DNA of 64,000 nt from the NCBI GenBank assembly GCA_022457155.1, contig JAJGOT010000195.1, positions 1,083,501 to 1,147,500 of the forward strand. Reading direction: 5' to 3'. Shown here one piece after another: positions 52,655 through 63,571 of this stretch. Made by a program: the position numbers and the translations under genes. The first letter of the stretch is position 1; each line of letters opens with the position of its first letter. Below the pieces are notes generated by a model. It worked only from the letters and a program-made list of their open reading frames with translations. It was not told the DNA's origin and did not search any database. Source of the DNA: Cladopsammia gracilis (Eukaryota; Cnidaria; Anthozoa; Scleractinia; Dendrophylliidae).

Positions 52655-53026
52655 ATGGATGAGTCAAGTTCAAGGTTTCGGATTCCCAAAACTTGTGACG
52701 AGGAAAAGGCGTGTGTTATCAATTCTGTTCCGAAATCCACGGTTTACAAGAACAAATGGGCGATACAGATTTTTCGAGAATAGCAAGGCCAAAGAACGAA
52801 CAATTGGGTTTGCACCATTGAGCCAGGCAGAGTGTTCAAAGGTGAATACATTGGTTTGGATGTGCAAGAGTTGACTGAAAGCATTGAAAACATGAATGCC
52901 AAAAGTCTAAACTACTGGCTATGCAAGTTCGTTCAGGATATTGCAAATAAGTCGGGTGGACGATATCCCTCTCGGACGCTTTACAATATTATCTGCGGCT
53001 TAAAACGTTTCTTGGTGGCGCATTAA
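52655..53026 (+). pseudogene. DUF3504/Crypton-like recombinase N-terminal fragment
   Basis: One frame (124 codons) with a single TAG at 52781. It contains VPKSTVYKNKWAIQIFRE and NAKSLNYWLCKFVQDIANK then YPSRTLYNIICGLKRFL, the core-binding-like domain shared by Crypton-derived host proteins (ZMYM/QRICH1 type) and coral recombinase families. The catalytic tyrosine-recombinase half is absent. It lies inside a transposable element, so it is a captured or eroded transposase part. Assignment from recalled domain pattern. Confidence 0.6.
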
Positions 53027-53462
53027 ATCCATTGGCTGTCAGCGATGAAAGGTATCATTGAAAGAGTTAATTTGTTGTTTACAATTTAAGTTTTTGTAAC
53101 TCGTGCTGTTCCTTCCTATAGGTTTGGGACATTCCGCCGAGTTTTGGATTTTAAAGTCGTCATAAATTCTACGAACTGCGATAACATGTGAAACACCCAA
53201 CTATTCTGTTACATTCTTTGAAGGAAATAAAATTTTGTTGTTTGCTTGAGATGTCATTTACTTTAAATTAATTTATTAATGTCATATGATTTTCCGAGAA
53301 TCAGTGGAATTTGGATATTGTATCCAAATCTCTAAAGATTTGGATACAATATCCAAATCTTTAAAGATTTTCATCCAGTTTTTCACTGGGTATCCAAACA
53401 CATGCACGTGATGTGGTATACATGTAGTGATTTGTAGTTGACTTGATGAATTATTAATGAGT

Positions 53463-54003
53463 TTGAGAAGTAGCAGGGACATGTCGCAGCGACATGTAGC
53501 AGCGACAAAAATTTGTGTAGTACACACTGACGGACATGTAGCAGGGACATGCGGCGGGGATATGTAGCAGGGACAAAATCATAGCGCTTTGCACACACAT
53601 GAAAATGTTGCGGGGATATGTCTCAGAGACATGTTGCAGCAACACGTACCCTCATGTGAACTGATACTTTCATAATTATGCAACACCAATTTTGGGGACA
53701 TTTTGTCCCCGCGACATGTCGCACGGAGTTCAACTTGTTGAACTTTATGGGACACGTCGCGGGGACAAAATGTCCCCAAAAATTGGCGTTGCACAATTGT
53801 GAAAGTATCAGTTCACACGAAGGGACGTGTCGCTGCAACATGTCCCTGAGACATGTCCCCGCAACATTTTCATGTGTGTGCAAGCGCTATAATTTTGTCC
53901 CTGCTACATGTCCCCGCTGCACGTCCCAGCTACATGTCCCTCAGTGTGTACTACACATTTTTTTCTCGCTGCTACATGTCGCTGCGACATGTCCCTGCTA
54001 CAT
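53463..54003. repeat. Long palindrome built of GACATGT motifs
   Basis: Two arms of about 265 bp are mirror complements around about 53735 (for example GGGGACATTTTGTCCCCGCG and complement). Motifs such as GACATGT(A/C)GC recur in both arms. Confidence 0.8.
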
Positions 54004-54364
54004 GACCCCTCGTGTCTGACCACCTTTAAGAATAAATGAACAGCTACTGAAAATGGCATGTGCTAATCGTAAATGGTCTTGAAAGTATCGCAGAAAAACC
54101 TTATGGGGGGGTGGCAATCCCCCCCCCCCCCCCCCCCCCCTTCCACCCACCTTGTACGTCCGAGGGTTAACAATTAACAAGAATTATGTAAATTGTTAAA
54201 AAGAAAGTGTGTATTGCTAGTTTTCTATTTAATTTTAAAAAAGGCAATGGCGACATTTAAAGATATAAACAGAAACTAGAAGGTTATGAACTGAACCTAA
54301 AATTAAAAAGGAAATATGAACATAATTAGAAATTTACTTTAATCGTATTGTTAATGTTTGGTAG

Positions 54365-54488
54365 TTTCTTGGTGTTGCGGATGGTGTGATCACCAAATGA
54401 CGTAAAACAAAAGATTCAAAAGACACTGAACAATATCCACACCACAACACAAAAGCTAACCAACAATGGCTTCCTAACACCAAGAAAC
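54365..54488. mobile_element. MITE, inverted copy of 29703-29824
   Basis: TTTCTTGGTGTTGCGGATGG at one end and CCTAACACCAAGAAA at the other; the interior (ACACTGAACAATATCCACAC) matches the complement of the 29703 copy. Confidence 0.75.
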
Positions 54489-54659
54489 CCCTTAATTTTT
54501 GATGACCGAGTCAGAGCATCACTTAGCAAGGTTGGGTTTATCCTGTTGAAAATTCGTTATTGGATGTACTGTATTCGTGAATTCGTGTTTTAGATAAAGA
54601 GCAGTTAAATTGTAAGTTTTGGAATTGTAGTGTTTGTTTGCTTTTCAGTGTTGTTTGTT

Positions 54660-55054
54660 TTAAAGGGAACCTCCATTGTTATAACAATTTGACGTTGAAT
54701 TGTTGGAAATAAATTTCGATTCTTTTAGTAAAAAATAGAAAAGAAATTTCAGTGTACAAAAAAAAAGGATATGAATATCGCCTATTTTTGTTTTTAAACT
54801 TCACGCGCGCCGCCATTTTGAATTTTTATGACGTGTTATGGTTGCCACTATTGCTAAGAATCGACGTTCTTTTGTTTGGAACAATTGGGTAACCAAATGA
54901 CGTCATAAATATTCAAAATGGCGGCGCGCGGGAAATTTAAAAACGAAAATAGGTGATATTCATATCCAATTTTTGTTCCACTTGTTATTTTCAATTGAAA
55001 TTTATTTCCAACAATTCAACGTGAATTTCTTATAACAGTGGAGGTTCCCTTTAA
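54660..55054. mobile_element. TTAA element with AAGGGAACCTCCA ends
   Basis: TTAAAGGGAACCTCCATTG and GTGGAGGTTCCCTTTAA flank 395 bp whose arms are largely complementary. Non-coding. Confidence 0.85.
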
Positions 55055-56487
55055 TTGCGTAATTTTATCGAAAAACAACAGATGGAAAGTTTGAAAAGTG
55101 TGATGGGTTTGTAGTGTCATTGTTTGAATAAGTTGATTTGCGTGTTATTTTTTTTGGCGCTTAGTGTTGGTAAATGAAAAAGGTAAAATAACTATTTGTC
55201 TGTTTGACATAGTGATCTTTATTTTAGGTTAGTATTGCGGGCTTACAAATGGTTGGTTTGAAAACTCATCACAAGACTTTAAATACGTTTTGTGGTAGCT
55301 GAGTTGTCAGATATTTTAAAACATACTCTGCAATTTTTACAATTTTCTTGGCTTTTATATTGTCATCCACTCACTGTTTCCTCTCAATAATAAAAGGAAA
55401 TTTATATCTAAGACACTCACTTTTTTGTCATTCATTTGGCATTCGTTGATCCCTCTGATGACCTTTTTCAAGTGTAGTATTTATATTCTGTGAACGCCGT
55501 TTACATTCATTCCGAGAGTACTTTGTTCATTCAAACTGAAATCTGTTCACCTGCATGGCTGGTGGCAAAAAAAAAAACTTTACCGTCAAAAAATAAACAC
55601 TAGTCATCTTATGTCATGGTATCTTAGCAACATTCCCACCTTAAGTGGATTTTTTTGCCTGCCATGTAAATACGACGGCAAACCCAAACACTCTAAACGG
55701 TTCTTTAAAATGCAAGGAATTCAAGTACTCATCAACGTAATTTTGTTTTGTTCAGGGAATATAATAATTTCCCTACAACTTAGTAATTGTGCGTTCTTTA
55801 TATTGCAATTGAAAGGACTGATGGATGCATTAATTGTTCAGTTTTCATGGTGAAGACTTTGTAGTAAGCCTGTTCAAATCATTCTGTGGATTCTTGCTGC
55901 ATAACACCAGGTATATTTTGTATAATTTAGCTATATCTACTCAATTCTACAATAACGTCGCGAAAAATTTCTAATGCTTAGCTTATTTCATGCCTGGTCG
56001 GATATCGCTGGCTGGCAAAAAGTAATAAAATAAGGATGATCAGGCGCTCCCCTCAAACGAATTATATCATATAATAATTGCTATATTATCCATTATTTCG
56101 CACATAACATTAATTATCGATCAACAAATACCATTTACGAAGAACCACATCTACGCACACACACACGTATCACCCACGATAAAAATTATCATGCATCAAA
56201 TATGAAGCCTTTCTTTTTTAGCAATTTCAGTTTATTGTTTATTTGAAAAGAAGAGAAGAGAGCAAAACTGAATGATGCCAAGCTAAAGAATGCACGAATA
56301 GTGTATAAGAAAATTACACAAGCATATTCTGCGATTTTTTTTTTCATTGAGAAAAGAGGAAATAGAGGACTACTTCCATAATTTAATGGAAATCATGGGT
56401 AATCACTGAGAGCAAACATACCGCCTTAATTTCGGTATTTTTTTTTTATTTTATAATATTTTTGAATGAAAACTAATTACAATACTA
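55055..56487. other. Intergenic, nothing recognised
   Basis: No gene or repeat beyond a short CA run at 56157. Confidence 0.5.
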
Positions 56488-56690
56488 GGAATAAGACTTT
56501 ATTGTTCAAAAATTTGAGGAATATAGCTGTGTTAGAAAGCGTGTAATTGATTTTTTTTGGTTTTCCACACATTTGAATGTCAATAAAACCAACTAAAGTC
56601 AATTTCCACGGAAACATTTCAAGATTGCATACTTTCTAACGCAGCTACATCATTCAAATTTGATGAGTAAAATCTTATTCCTAATACCGA
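56488..56690. repeat. Fold-back, about 200 bp
   Basis: Arms around GGAATAAGACTTT...AGCTGTGTTAGAAAG and CTTTCTAACGCAGCT...AATCTTATTCC. Confidence 0.65.
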
Positions 56691-56970
56691 AAATTTTCAC
56701 TTCCAGATATTAGGAAATATAAGTTTTACCGATATTATTTGACACTGGATTCCCTTACAAACCAACAAGCGCGAGGTCCTCTCTGGATATGATAAAATCA
56801 AGCTAATTTTTGGGTACAATATATAATTAAAGCTTACAATATACCCAGCTATGAAGTTTAGAAAATAAGAACAGCTGCGCAGAAATTGCAGTTGGCTTGA
56901 GGTGACGATATCTTGAATAAGGCAGTACTGGATTGAATTTTTAAAATAGCAATTTTCTTAGAATTTTTCT

Positions 56971-57200
56971 TAAGCCTGGTTTTTATATGTCTGGAAAATC
57001 CTAGACGATCGGGGATTTTACTATTTCCTACCGTCCCCGATTTTGCCGACTTACGAAAACATGAAATTGTGGATATCCCGATCATCTGGAATGGTCGGTG
57101 ACAAATTGTTTAATTCGGGAGCGTTTCCGACATATCGGCAAATTCTGGGACGGTCGGGAAACAGCAAAATCCCCGATCGACATAGAAAACCAGGCTTATG
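56971..57200. mobile_element. Fold-back with TAAGCCTGG ends
   Basis: TAAGCCTGGTTTTTATATGT at the left and ACATAGAAAACCAGGCTTA at the right; the interior arms share GATCGGGGATTTT and complement. A 3-bp TAA/TTA border would fit Harbinger-like MITEs. Confidence 0.65.
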
Positions 57201-58276
57201 CGAGTTGTAAGGATCTGGTTTAGGTTTGATCCACTACAAATAAATCAGTGAGTTACAGAACTTAAACAAGTTGTATTTCGTCTTCCAGGAGGGAATGTAC
57301 ATACTCCAGAACCACCACAATATCAACACCATCTTTAGCCGCACCACAACACTTTACTTCTCTACTGAATTATAACGAAGTTCGTCAATTGGAAATATTT
57401 CTTCGCATATTCTGGTTTATATTGTAGTTTTCAGTGAAATATTTATTTTGGATCTGTTATCAACTCAGTGAATGAATCACTCTTTGCACAGTTTCGATAA
57501 TTTGACTTACTTTATAGAAATGGTACAAGAGACAAAATGCACGAGACATTGCGTATATTAGCATCATCTATAGCACCACACTATTATAATATTAGTAAAT
57601 TTCAAAGAAAATTGTCCAAAATTTCTTTCAATATTCTGTTCAAGAACAGAACTGTTAAATTGTAGTTTGCAGTTAAATATTTGTTGGTTCTGTTATCAGC
57701 CTAGTGAAAGAACAACAAGCCTCTCGTTGCACCGTTTCACTCGTTTATCATATTTTATCAAACTGGTAGTGAAATAATACCATTATTGAATAAAAGGAAG
57801 ATAATTTCTTGCCCATTTCTTGCCCATTTCTTCCACCCTTCTCGCTATTTCTCTCTCTTTCTCTTTCGCATGACATCTTATGTTCACACCCAGCTTTAAG
57901 AACACCAGTTTGATATTTCCTTGGTTCTGGTCATTGATTAAACCATGAATTCACATGCAGCCGTAATCTAAATATGCTTACCTGATACTGGAATACGAAC
58001 CATTAACATGTGAATCATTCGTGAAAATGAATCCTGTTGAAACTCAAAACACAATGGATCTCAAGTATAAATCGTTGCTATTGCTACATTAACAATGCAG
58101 CATGCATTCGAGATCATTCGCTATAATGTTTGGAAGCAACCTATCCGGTAATGAAAGGTTGGAGGTAAAATAGCAACGAAATTATCAGGTTTCTGTGGGT
58201 TAAACGATTTTTACTTTCAATTAAAGAAGGCATTTTTATTGGTGCACCTGTTGTGGTTTAACTTTTGTTTTGGTTT
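57201..58276. other. Intergenic, nothing recognised
   Basis: No supported feature. Confidence 0.5.
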
Positions 58277-58296
58277 ATTGTTTCCCTTTATTTCAG

Positions 58297-58434
58297 ATTG
58301 TGGTAATGAATCTGAGACAAAACAAAATGGTTTGACAAGTTTTAAACCAATAAAAAATTTAAACCACACACCCATTGGTGATTTTAAGACCCCCGTAGAG
58401 AAATTTGAAAATTATTTCTTAGAGCGTATTTAGT
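58297..58434 (+). CDS. Weak candidate terminal exon
   Basis: Follows a good acceptor (CCCTTTATTTCAG) and encodes DCGNESETKQNGLTSFKPIK to TAG at 58432. Residue composition is plausible but there is no family match and no upstream exon. Confidence 0.25.
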
Positions 58435-59525
58435 TATGGTTGACAAACTCACGAAACCGCATCTTTAAAACTTCGTGATAAATACGTAAAAATTTTCGCG
58501 AATTTATGGTGGATATCGTTAACATTATTATTACTAAACATACGAATTTTTTTTTCCAAAATTGTCAATTGTATACTGAATTCCAAATTTAAATGTTGTG
58601 ATCTGTCAATACTTAATTAATAGATACCACGATTGGAAAATTTACGAAAACAATTTGATTCCTCTTCAATCGTGTCTGAGCTTGGCTATTCGTTTTCTTT
58701 ATTATATTCTTTTTATCCACTTTGAAAACAAAAATTGAATCCGGTTCCCAATGAATTCAATGACCATTCCGCCATATTTGAATCCATTTAAGTGAACGTA
58801 TAACCTATAGAGACAAATTACGAATATATTTTGTTTGTTCTCATAAATTAATTCTGAGGAAATTTATCAACAGCATGTGCTCAGTTAACAATTGAAAAAC
58901 AAAAATGGATTATTCACCGATCGAATTTTAGAATAGATAGGAACACAGTAAACTCAACTAGTTTTCTTATCACTCAGATTTGTCCGCAAGAAAACTACTC
59001 AATGTTATATTAATATACAATGTACCTTTAGGTGCCTATTACATGGCAATTTTCTTTCCATGTGTTACTTTGCGTGGTTTTAGGTTTTATGTGTTAAAAC
59101 AAACAATGCGAAACGCTTGGTTTTTGGTCTTAGGGTTTTGCTAATCTCGCTAAAAATGGCTGCAGTTTTACGCCTGGCAAAAGCGCTCATATTACAACGC
59201 CATGACGTCAAAATGTTTGTTAAATGCTATGGAAATTACAGAGAACAAGCTGGAGAGCTGAGAAAAGAGATGGACAATATTATTAATGGTCCAAATCATA
59301 CAGATAGAGCAAATATTCGTACACAGAGGATGTAACGATACCTTGTCTCTTATATGAAAGTAGAAAAATAAAATGGACAAACCTGCGCCGATATCACAAG
59401 TATTTTGTCTTCGTTTAACTCGCGGTAAGTCAACGAGCCATTAAAAAAAAAGTAGTCTAGCCATATTGCTATATGGTATGCAAAAATGAACATGACACTA
59501 AAAGATTTTAGGGACTTCTGACGTA
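58435..59525. other. Intergenic, nothing firm
   Basis: A short frame MAAVLRLAKALILQRHDVKM (59156-59335) is noted but unsupported. Confidence 0.4.
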
Positions 59526-59697
59526 TAGAGTGTTTTCACCCACGTGACCGGCGGCCATATTGGAGTGCCTAAACAATAGGAAATATTTGAATAAGAATAC
59601 AGCTTTAGTCCCATAAGATTCCAATATGGCCGCCATTTCATCATGTTTTTTGGGACACCAATATGGCCGCCTTGACGTCACATGAAACGCTCTATGA
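59526..59697. repeat. Fold-back with TAGAGYGTTTTCA-like ends
   Basis: TAGAGTGTTTTCACCCACGT and complement ACGTCACATGAAACGCTCTA, with GGCCATATTGG/CCAATATGGCC inside. Confidence 0.6.
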
Positions 59698-59849
59698 ACA
59701 AACCAGTTATCCGATCTTGAAATGTTCGTTCCTTGGATATGATAAACAACAGGAAAACAAAGAAGCAGATTGTTTCATAGAACTAGAAAAACCTATTGTA
59801 ATAATTGTCCTTTCAAGTTAGCTGCAAGTACATTTTCATTCTCGTCCGC

Positions 59850-60407
59850 TTCAGCCGATTCGCGCATAATTAACCGCATATAAGCGAGTCTAATTAACAT
59901 CAAATTACCGCATGCAAGCGGTTAAAGTAGGCCCTATTTACCTACTGGGAAATAACGAAAATAGAGCTGATCTGAAACTGGCTTTTTTCTTTCATTTGAA
60001 CATTTTACATAAAGTAAAACTACTTTATTGGAGTAAAAGAAAGAAAAACATCAGAAGGGTGTATGCCTCGAACCCGAGTCGTTTGCTTCATAACTAATAT
60101 CCATATCCACTACACCAACGAGGGCTAGCTGATAGGAGCTGTAATTTTTAACATATTTATGGAGTTACCCATAACCATGTATGAAAGCTAACCGTTTTCA
60201 AATCAGTGCTTAGCCCTAAACACTGCAGATCAGTGCTAAACTGGAGCTGTTTTCTCTTATTTCTGGGGTTCTGTTCTCCTGTACGTCAGTAATATAAAGA
60301 ATATTTCCCAGTAGGTAAATAGGGCCTACTTTAACCGCTTGCATGCGGTAATTTGATGTTAATTAGACTCGCTTATATGCGGTTAATTATGCGCGAATCG
60401 GCTGTCC
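59850..60407. mobile_element. Fold-back with AGCCGATTCGCGCATAATTA ends
   Basis: Arms of about 100 bp (59850-59952 and 60304-60407) are near-perfect complements. The loop carries no gene. Confidence 0.85.
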
Positions 60408-60411
60408 GCTT

Positions 60412-60880
60412 GGCCCTCTTAACCGTCGGAGCCTGAGCGCGAGAACTAAGGTGGCTCTGGGGACCCAGGATTTGATTTGCTAGTCTCAAAACAATAAAAT
60501 CTAAAACGGAAGTAAAAAATCACTGCCGGGAAATTGCGTTAGTGATTATTTTCTGCAGAATTCGGTCCAAAAATCGCTTTGTAGCTTATTGCATTTAAAC
60601 TATTGGAAGGTGTTGGCTTGGGATTCATACTAAGCAGTCATTATGTTGATTTTTCAACGAGGAAGACTGCGTGTTTCAAGTGCTAGAGTTTGTTAATTAT
60701 AAGACGTTTTCCGCTGACCAAACGAAACGAGGGCTCTGGGGACGAGAATGAAGGCATTTCTGCCATTTTTAAAACAACTCTGAGTCCGCGCAGAACAACC
60801 GGAAGCCCTAGATTCTAGGACTTTGAATCATGTGTCTCCGGAGCCACTTGGTTCTCGTGCTCAGGCTCCGACGGTTAGGA
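60412..60880. mobile_element. Fold-back with GGCCCTCYTAACCGTCGGAG ends
   Basis: Arms GGCCCTCTTAACCGTCGGAG...GAGAAC and GTTCTC...CGACGGTTAGGAGGGCC, directly beside the preceding fold-back. Confidence 0.75.
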
Positions 60881-61279
60881 GGGCCGAGCTGCTCTGGAGA
60901 TGACAGTAGTACATTTTGTTTCCTTTATTCGCCATTTCAGTGCTCATGAGGAAGCCGTTGCCTTGTTTGTAGAAGTTCTCGGAAATGAAAAAGAAACAAA
61001 AGCGTCGACATGGGTTGAAATTATAGAAACTAGCTACTCCAATCTTTTCGTAGGCTAAATCGAAAATCAATTTTTGAACTGAACGCTCTTTTTTTTTAAA
61101 TGAACGCATGTCTGAACTTGAACTTGAACTTGTGTTATGTAATGACTCCGTGTTTTCTAGCTAATTTTCTTAAATTTCTTATCCGCACAACTACGCAGTC
61201 AAGAGCACTATAAATTTTAAAATACTTATGATCAGTGTTCTACTTGTCCTTTCTTTTACAACACAGAGAAAAATATCGC

Positions 61280-61430
61280 AAATGATGTACTGTATTGTAA
61301 CATTAAGTGTAAAAATTATTTACATTGGTTAAACAGGAAAGAGAATAGGACATCTTTTACACGAACATCAACGAGAATCTGTAAACCAGTCGCTCGGCAC
61401 TTCAACCTTCCTAATCATTGAAACTAACAC
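61280..61430 (+). pseudogene. Degenerate Penelope-like GIY-YIG remnant
   Basis: The translation shows YIG-stop-TGKRIGHLLHEHQRE followed in another frame by KPVARHFN, the GIY-YIG endonuclease core with an in-frame stop and a frame shift. Confidence 0.5.
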
Positions 61431-61555
61431 GGGATCTTTCCCTACAGCAAAGACACAAGGAAAGTAGAACAAATTTTAAGCAACAATTCTGCCATCAAAT
61501 CGTTATTTTTAAATCCCACGGCATCACGAATTCCCTGATTTCGCTTTTTTTTTTG

Positions 61556-61594
61556 CGGGGGGCGGGGGGGGGGGGGGGGGGTGGAGGGGGGGGT
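61556..61594. repeat. G-rich tract
   Basis: Near-continuous G run with interspersed C, T and A. Confidence 0.85.
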
Positions 61595-61858
61595 GGTTAT
61601 TTGTGCATTTTTAGTATTAAATTAGTATTAATTAGGATTTAATTATTATTAGTATAAAACTTGTGTTAAAATAGTATTAAATTAGTATTAATTAGGATTT
61701 CACTATAATTAGTATAAAATCTGTGTAAAGCGCTTTTGATCATTTTAATGTTAGGTAGCCTACTCACTCTAATTTTTTTTTATCTCCTCCCGCCGCTCCC
61801 CCCTTGCTACCCCACAGCATTTCAGGTTCACGTTCAAGAGAAAGGAAAGTGAATTAGA

Positions 61859-61863
<5 letters not shown>

Positions 61864-61921
<58 letters not shown>
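61864..61921. repeat. (TA)n microsatellite
   Basis: Uninterrupted TA dinucleotides. Confidence 0.95.
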
Positions 61922-61924
<3 letters not shown>

Positions 61925-62290
61925 CTTCGCTCACTGCTTGCAGTTTGAGCACTCTCGTGACTCCACAATGCAACCCAACAATGTGTAACCGTACATCCTG
62001 TGCCCAAGTTCAGGAGTTGCCATAAAGCCATTATGGTAACAACCGGGAGGGCACATTGTATACATAATTGTCTACAATTGAATATCTTAATATAACATAA
62101 TTGTATACAATTGTATACAATTATACAATTCAATTATTGAAGGTGCTGCCTGAGCCAACGAAAGATGTCATACCAAAAGGATCACAATAATGGATTCACA
62201 GTCCGGATTCGGTGGATATGATAACTAACTAGTTAAAAAGACCGAAAATGGACAACTTTTGGTATAAAAATATAAAAACTTAGTTTAAAA

Positions 62291-62317
62291 ACGTTTTGGT
62301 CTCTCGACCTTCATCAG
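62291..62317 (-). ncRNA. Hammerhead-like motif, Penelope-type
   Basis: On the minus strand: CTGATGA box, stem-loop GGTC-GAGA-GACC, then AAAACG where a hammerhead has GAAA-C. One core base departs from consensus. Penelope-like elements are known to carry hammerhead ribozymes in their terminal repeats. Confidence 0.4.
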
Positions 62318-62387
62318 TTATACAGACAAGTTACACATGAGACTTAAATATGGTTACAACAATGACTTAATGTTAAACTACTGATAA

Positions 62388-63378
62388 ATTACGTAACAAA
62401 AATAAAAGCAAAAATTACAACAATAATACAATAATAGAAGTGATAACGAGACTAAATCAAAGGAAAACCACAATTGCCACACATAATACTAATGAACTAC
62501 ATTAACCTAACAAAAGGTATAATAATTAAGAAAAACAATCAAAAATAAATAAAAGTTATGCAATAGCCCTAACTTAATAAGTTTTCCATTCAGGGCTCTG
62601 AACAATCATACAGGCCAATGCCACAAAAAAATCCCTGAGCAGGGTCCTTAAACAATGAGTAATAAATTCCACACTCAGAGCCTTTGAGTGACGAGGCCAG
62701 CACAAAAATAACAAATTCCCGAACGAGGCCCTTGAACGTTAAGACAATTCTACACATTCTAACAGATTTCACTTTTCAATGCATAGACCAAATTTATACA
62801 AACACAAATCAAGACACAGAAAAATTACTTGTCACGAAAGAAGCGTATTGGCGTGCGCAACTATTTTCCCTTTCACCTTTTGGGCTAAATAAAAGACAAG
62901 AATTTCATTCAAAAAATCGTATTCATTACAATTAAATTCAGGGAGGTTTCATCACTAGGTTGTGATTTTCTTATAGTGAATTTTCAGCATAAATTGTTTA
63001 TCGCCTTTTGTAATTGTCTTAACGTTCAAAGGCCTCGTTCGGGAATTTGTTATTTTTGTGCTGGCTTCGTCACTCAAAGGCTCTGAGTGTGGAATTTATT
63101 ACTCATTGTTTAAGGACCCTGCTCAGGGATTTTGTTGTGGCATTGGCCTGTATGATTGTTCAGAGCCCTGAATGGGAAACTTGTTACGTTAGGGCTATTG
63201 CATAACTTTTATTTATTTTTGATTGTTTTTCTTAATTATTATACCTTTTGTTAGGTTAATGTAGTTCATTAGTATTATTTGTGGCAATTGTGGTTTTCCT
63301 TTGGTTTAGTCTCGTTATCACTTCTATTATTGTACTATTGTTGTAATTTTTGCTTTTATTTTTGTTACGTAATTTATA
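62388..63378. repeat. Large inverted repeat, arms about 370 bp
   Basis: The left arm 62388-62762 and right arm 63010-63378 are near-perfect complements (for example ATTACGTAACAAAAATAAAA and complement), with about 245 bp between them. It lies between the two hammerhead-like motifs. Confidence 0.85.
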
Positions 63379-63403
63379 ACAATAAAAATCAACGGTAATA
63401 CAC

Positions 63404-63435
63404 GACGTTTCGACCGTACTTCGGTCATTATCAAG
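63404..63435 (-). ncRNA. Hammerhead-like motif, Penelope-type
   Basis: Minus strand: TTGATAAT, stem II GACCG-AAGTA-CGGTC, then GAAACG. Stem II and GAAA are perfect; the CUGAUGA box is degenerate. It lies downstream of the GIY-YIG ORF on the same strand, as expected for the 3' repeat of a Penelope-like element. Confidence 0.5.
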
Positions 63436-63571
63436 TGAGAGGTGAAATAGAATAGTAAAAATATATATGTACATAGGAAGTGTAAAAAATGTTTGCATGA
63501 AATTTGCAGGTGTAAACGGACAATAAAAATGTTCAAAGAAAACAACTAGTAAAAGGCTAATTAAAAACTAA

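Larger units (their letters stand above)
52353..54028. mobile_element. Inverted-end element with GGTGGTCAGACACGAGGGG ends
   Basis: TAAAGGTGGTCAGACACGAG at the left and CTCGTGTCTGACCACCTTTA at the right. It encloses a fold-back (52406-52497), a DUF3504-like coding fragment and a very long palindrome. Confidence 0.7.
51118..54170. mobile_element. Compound TTAA element, about 3 kb
   Basis: TTAACCCTCGGACGTAC at 51118 and complement GTACGTCCGAGGGTTAA at 54170. The left end is tandemly duplicated (units from about 51112 and 51391), so two left ends exist. Long G/C homopolymers lie inside both ends. It encloses another inverted-end element (52353-54028). Confidence 0.75.

Noticed and set aside
53383..54019. 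Cysteine/histidine-rich short ORFs resembling toxins
   Set aside because: They are products of the GACATGT palindrome repeats read in several frames on both strands.
59117..59335. Small gene beginning MAAVLRLAKALILQRH
   Set aside because: No family, splice or promoter support beyond an open frame of 72 codons.
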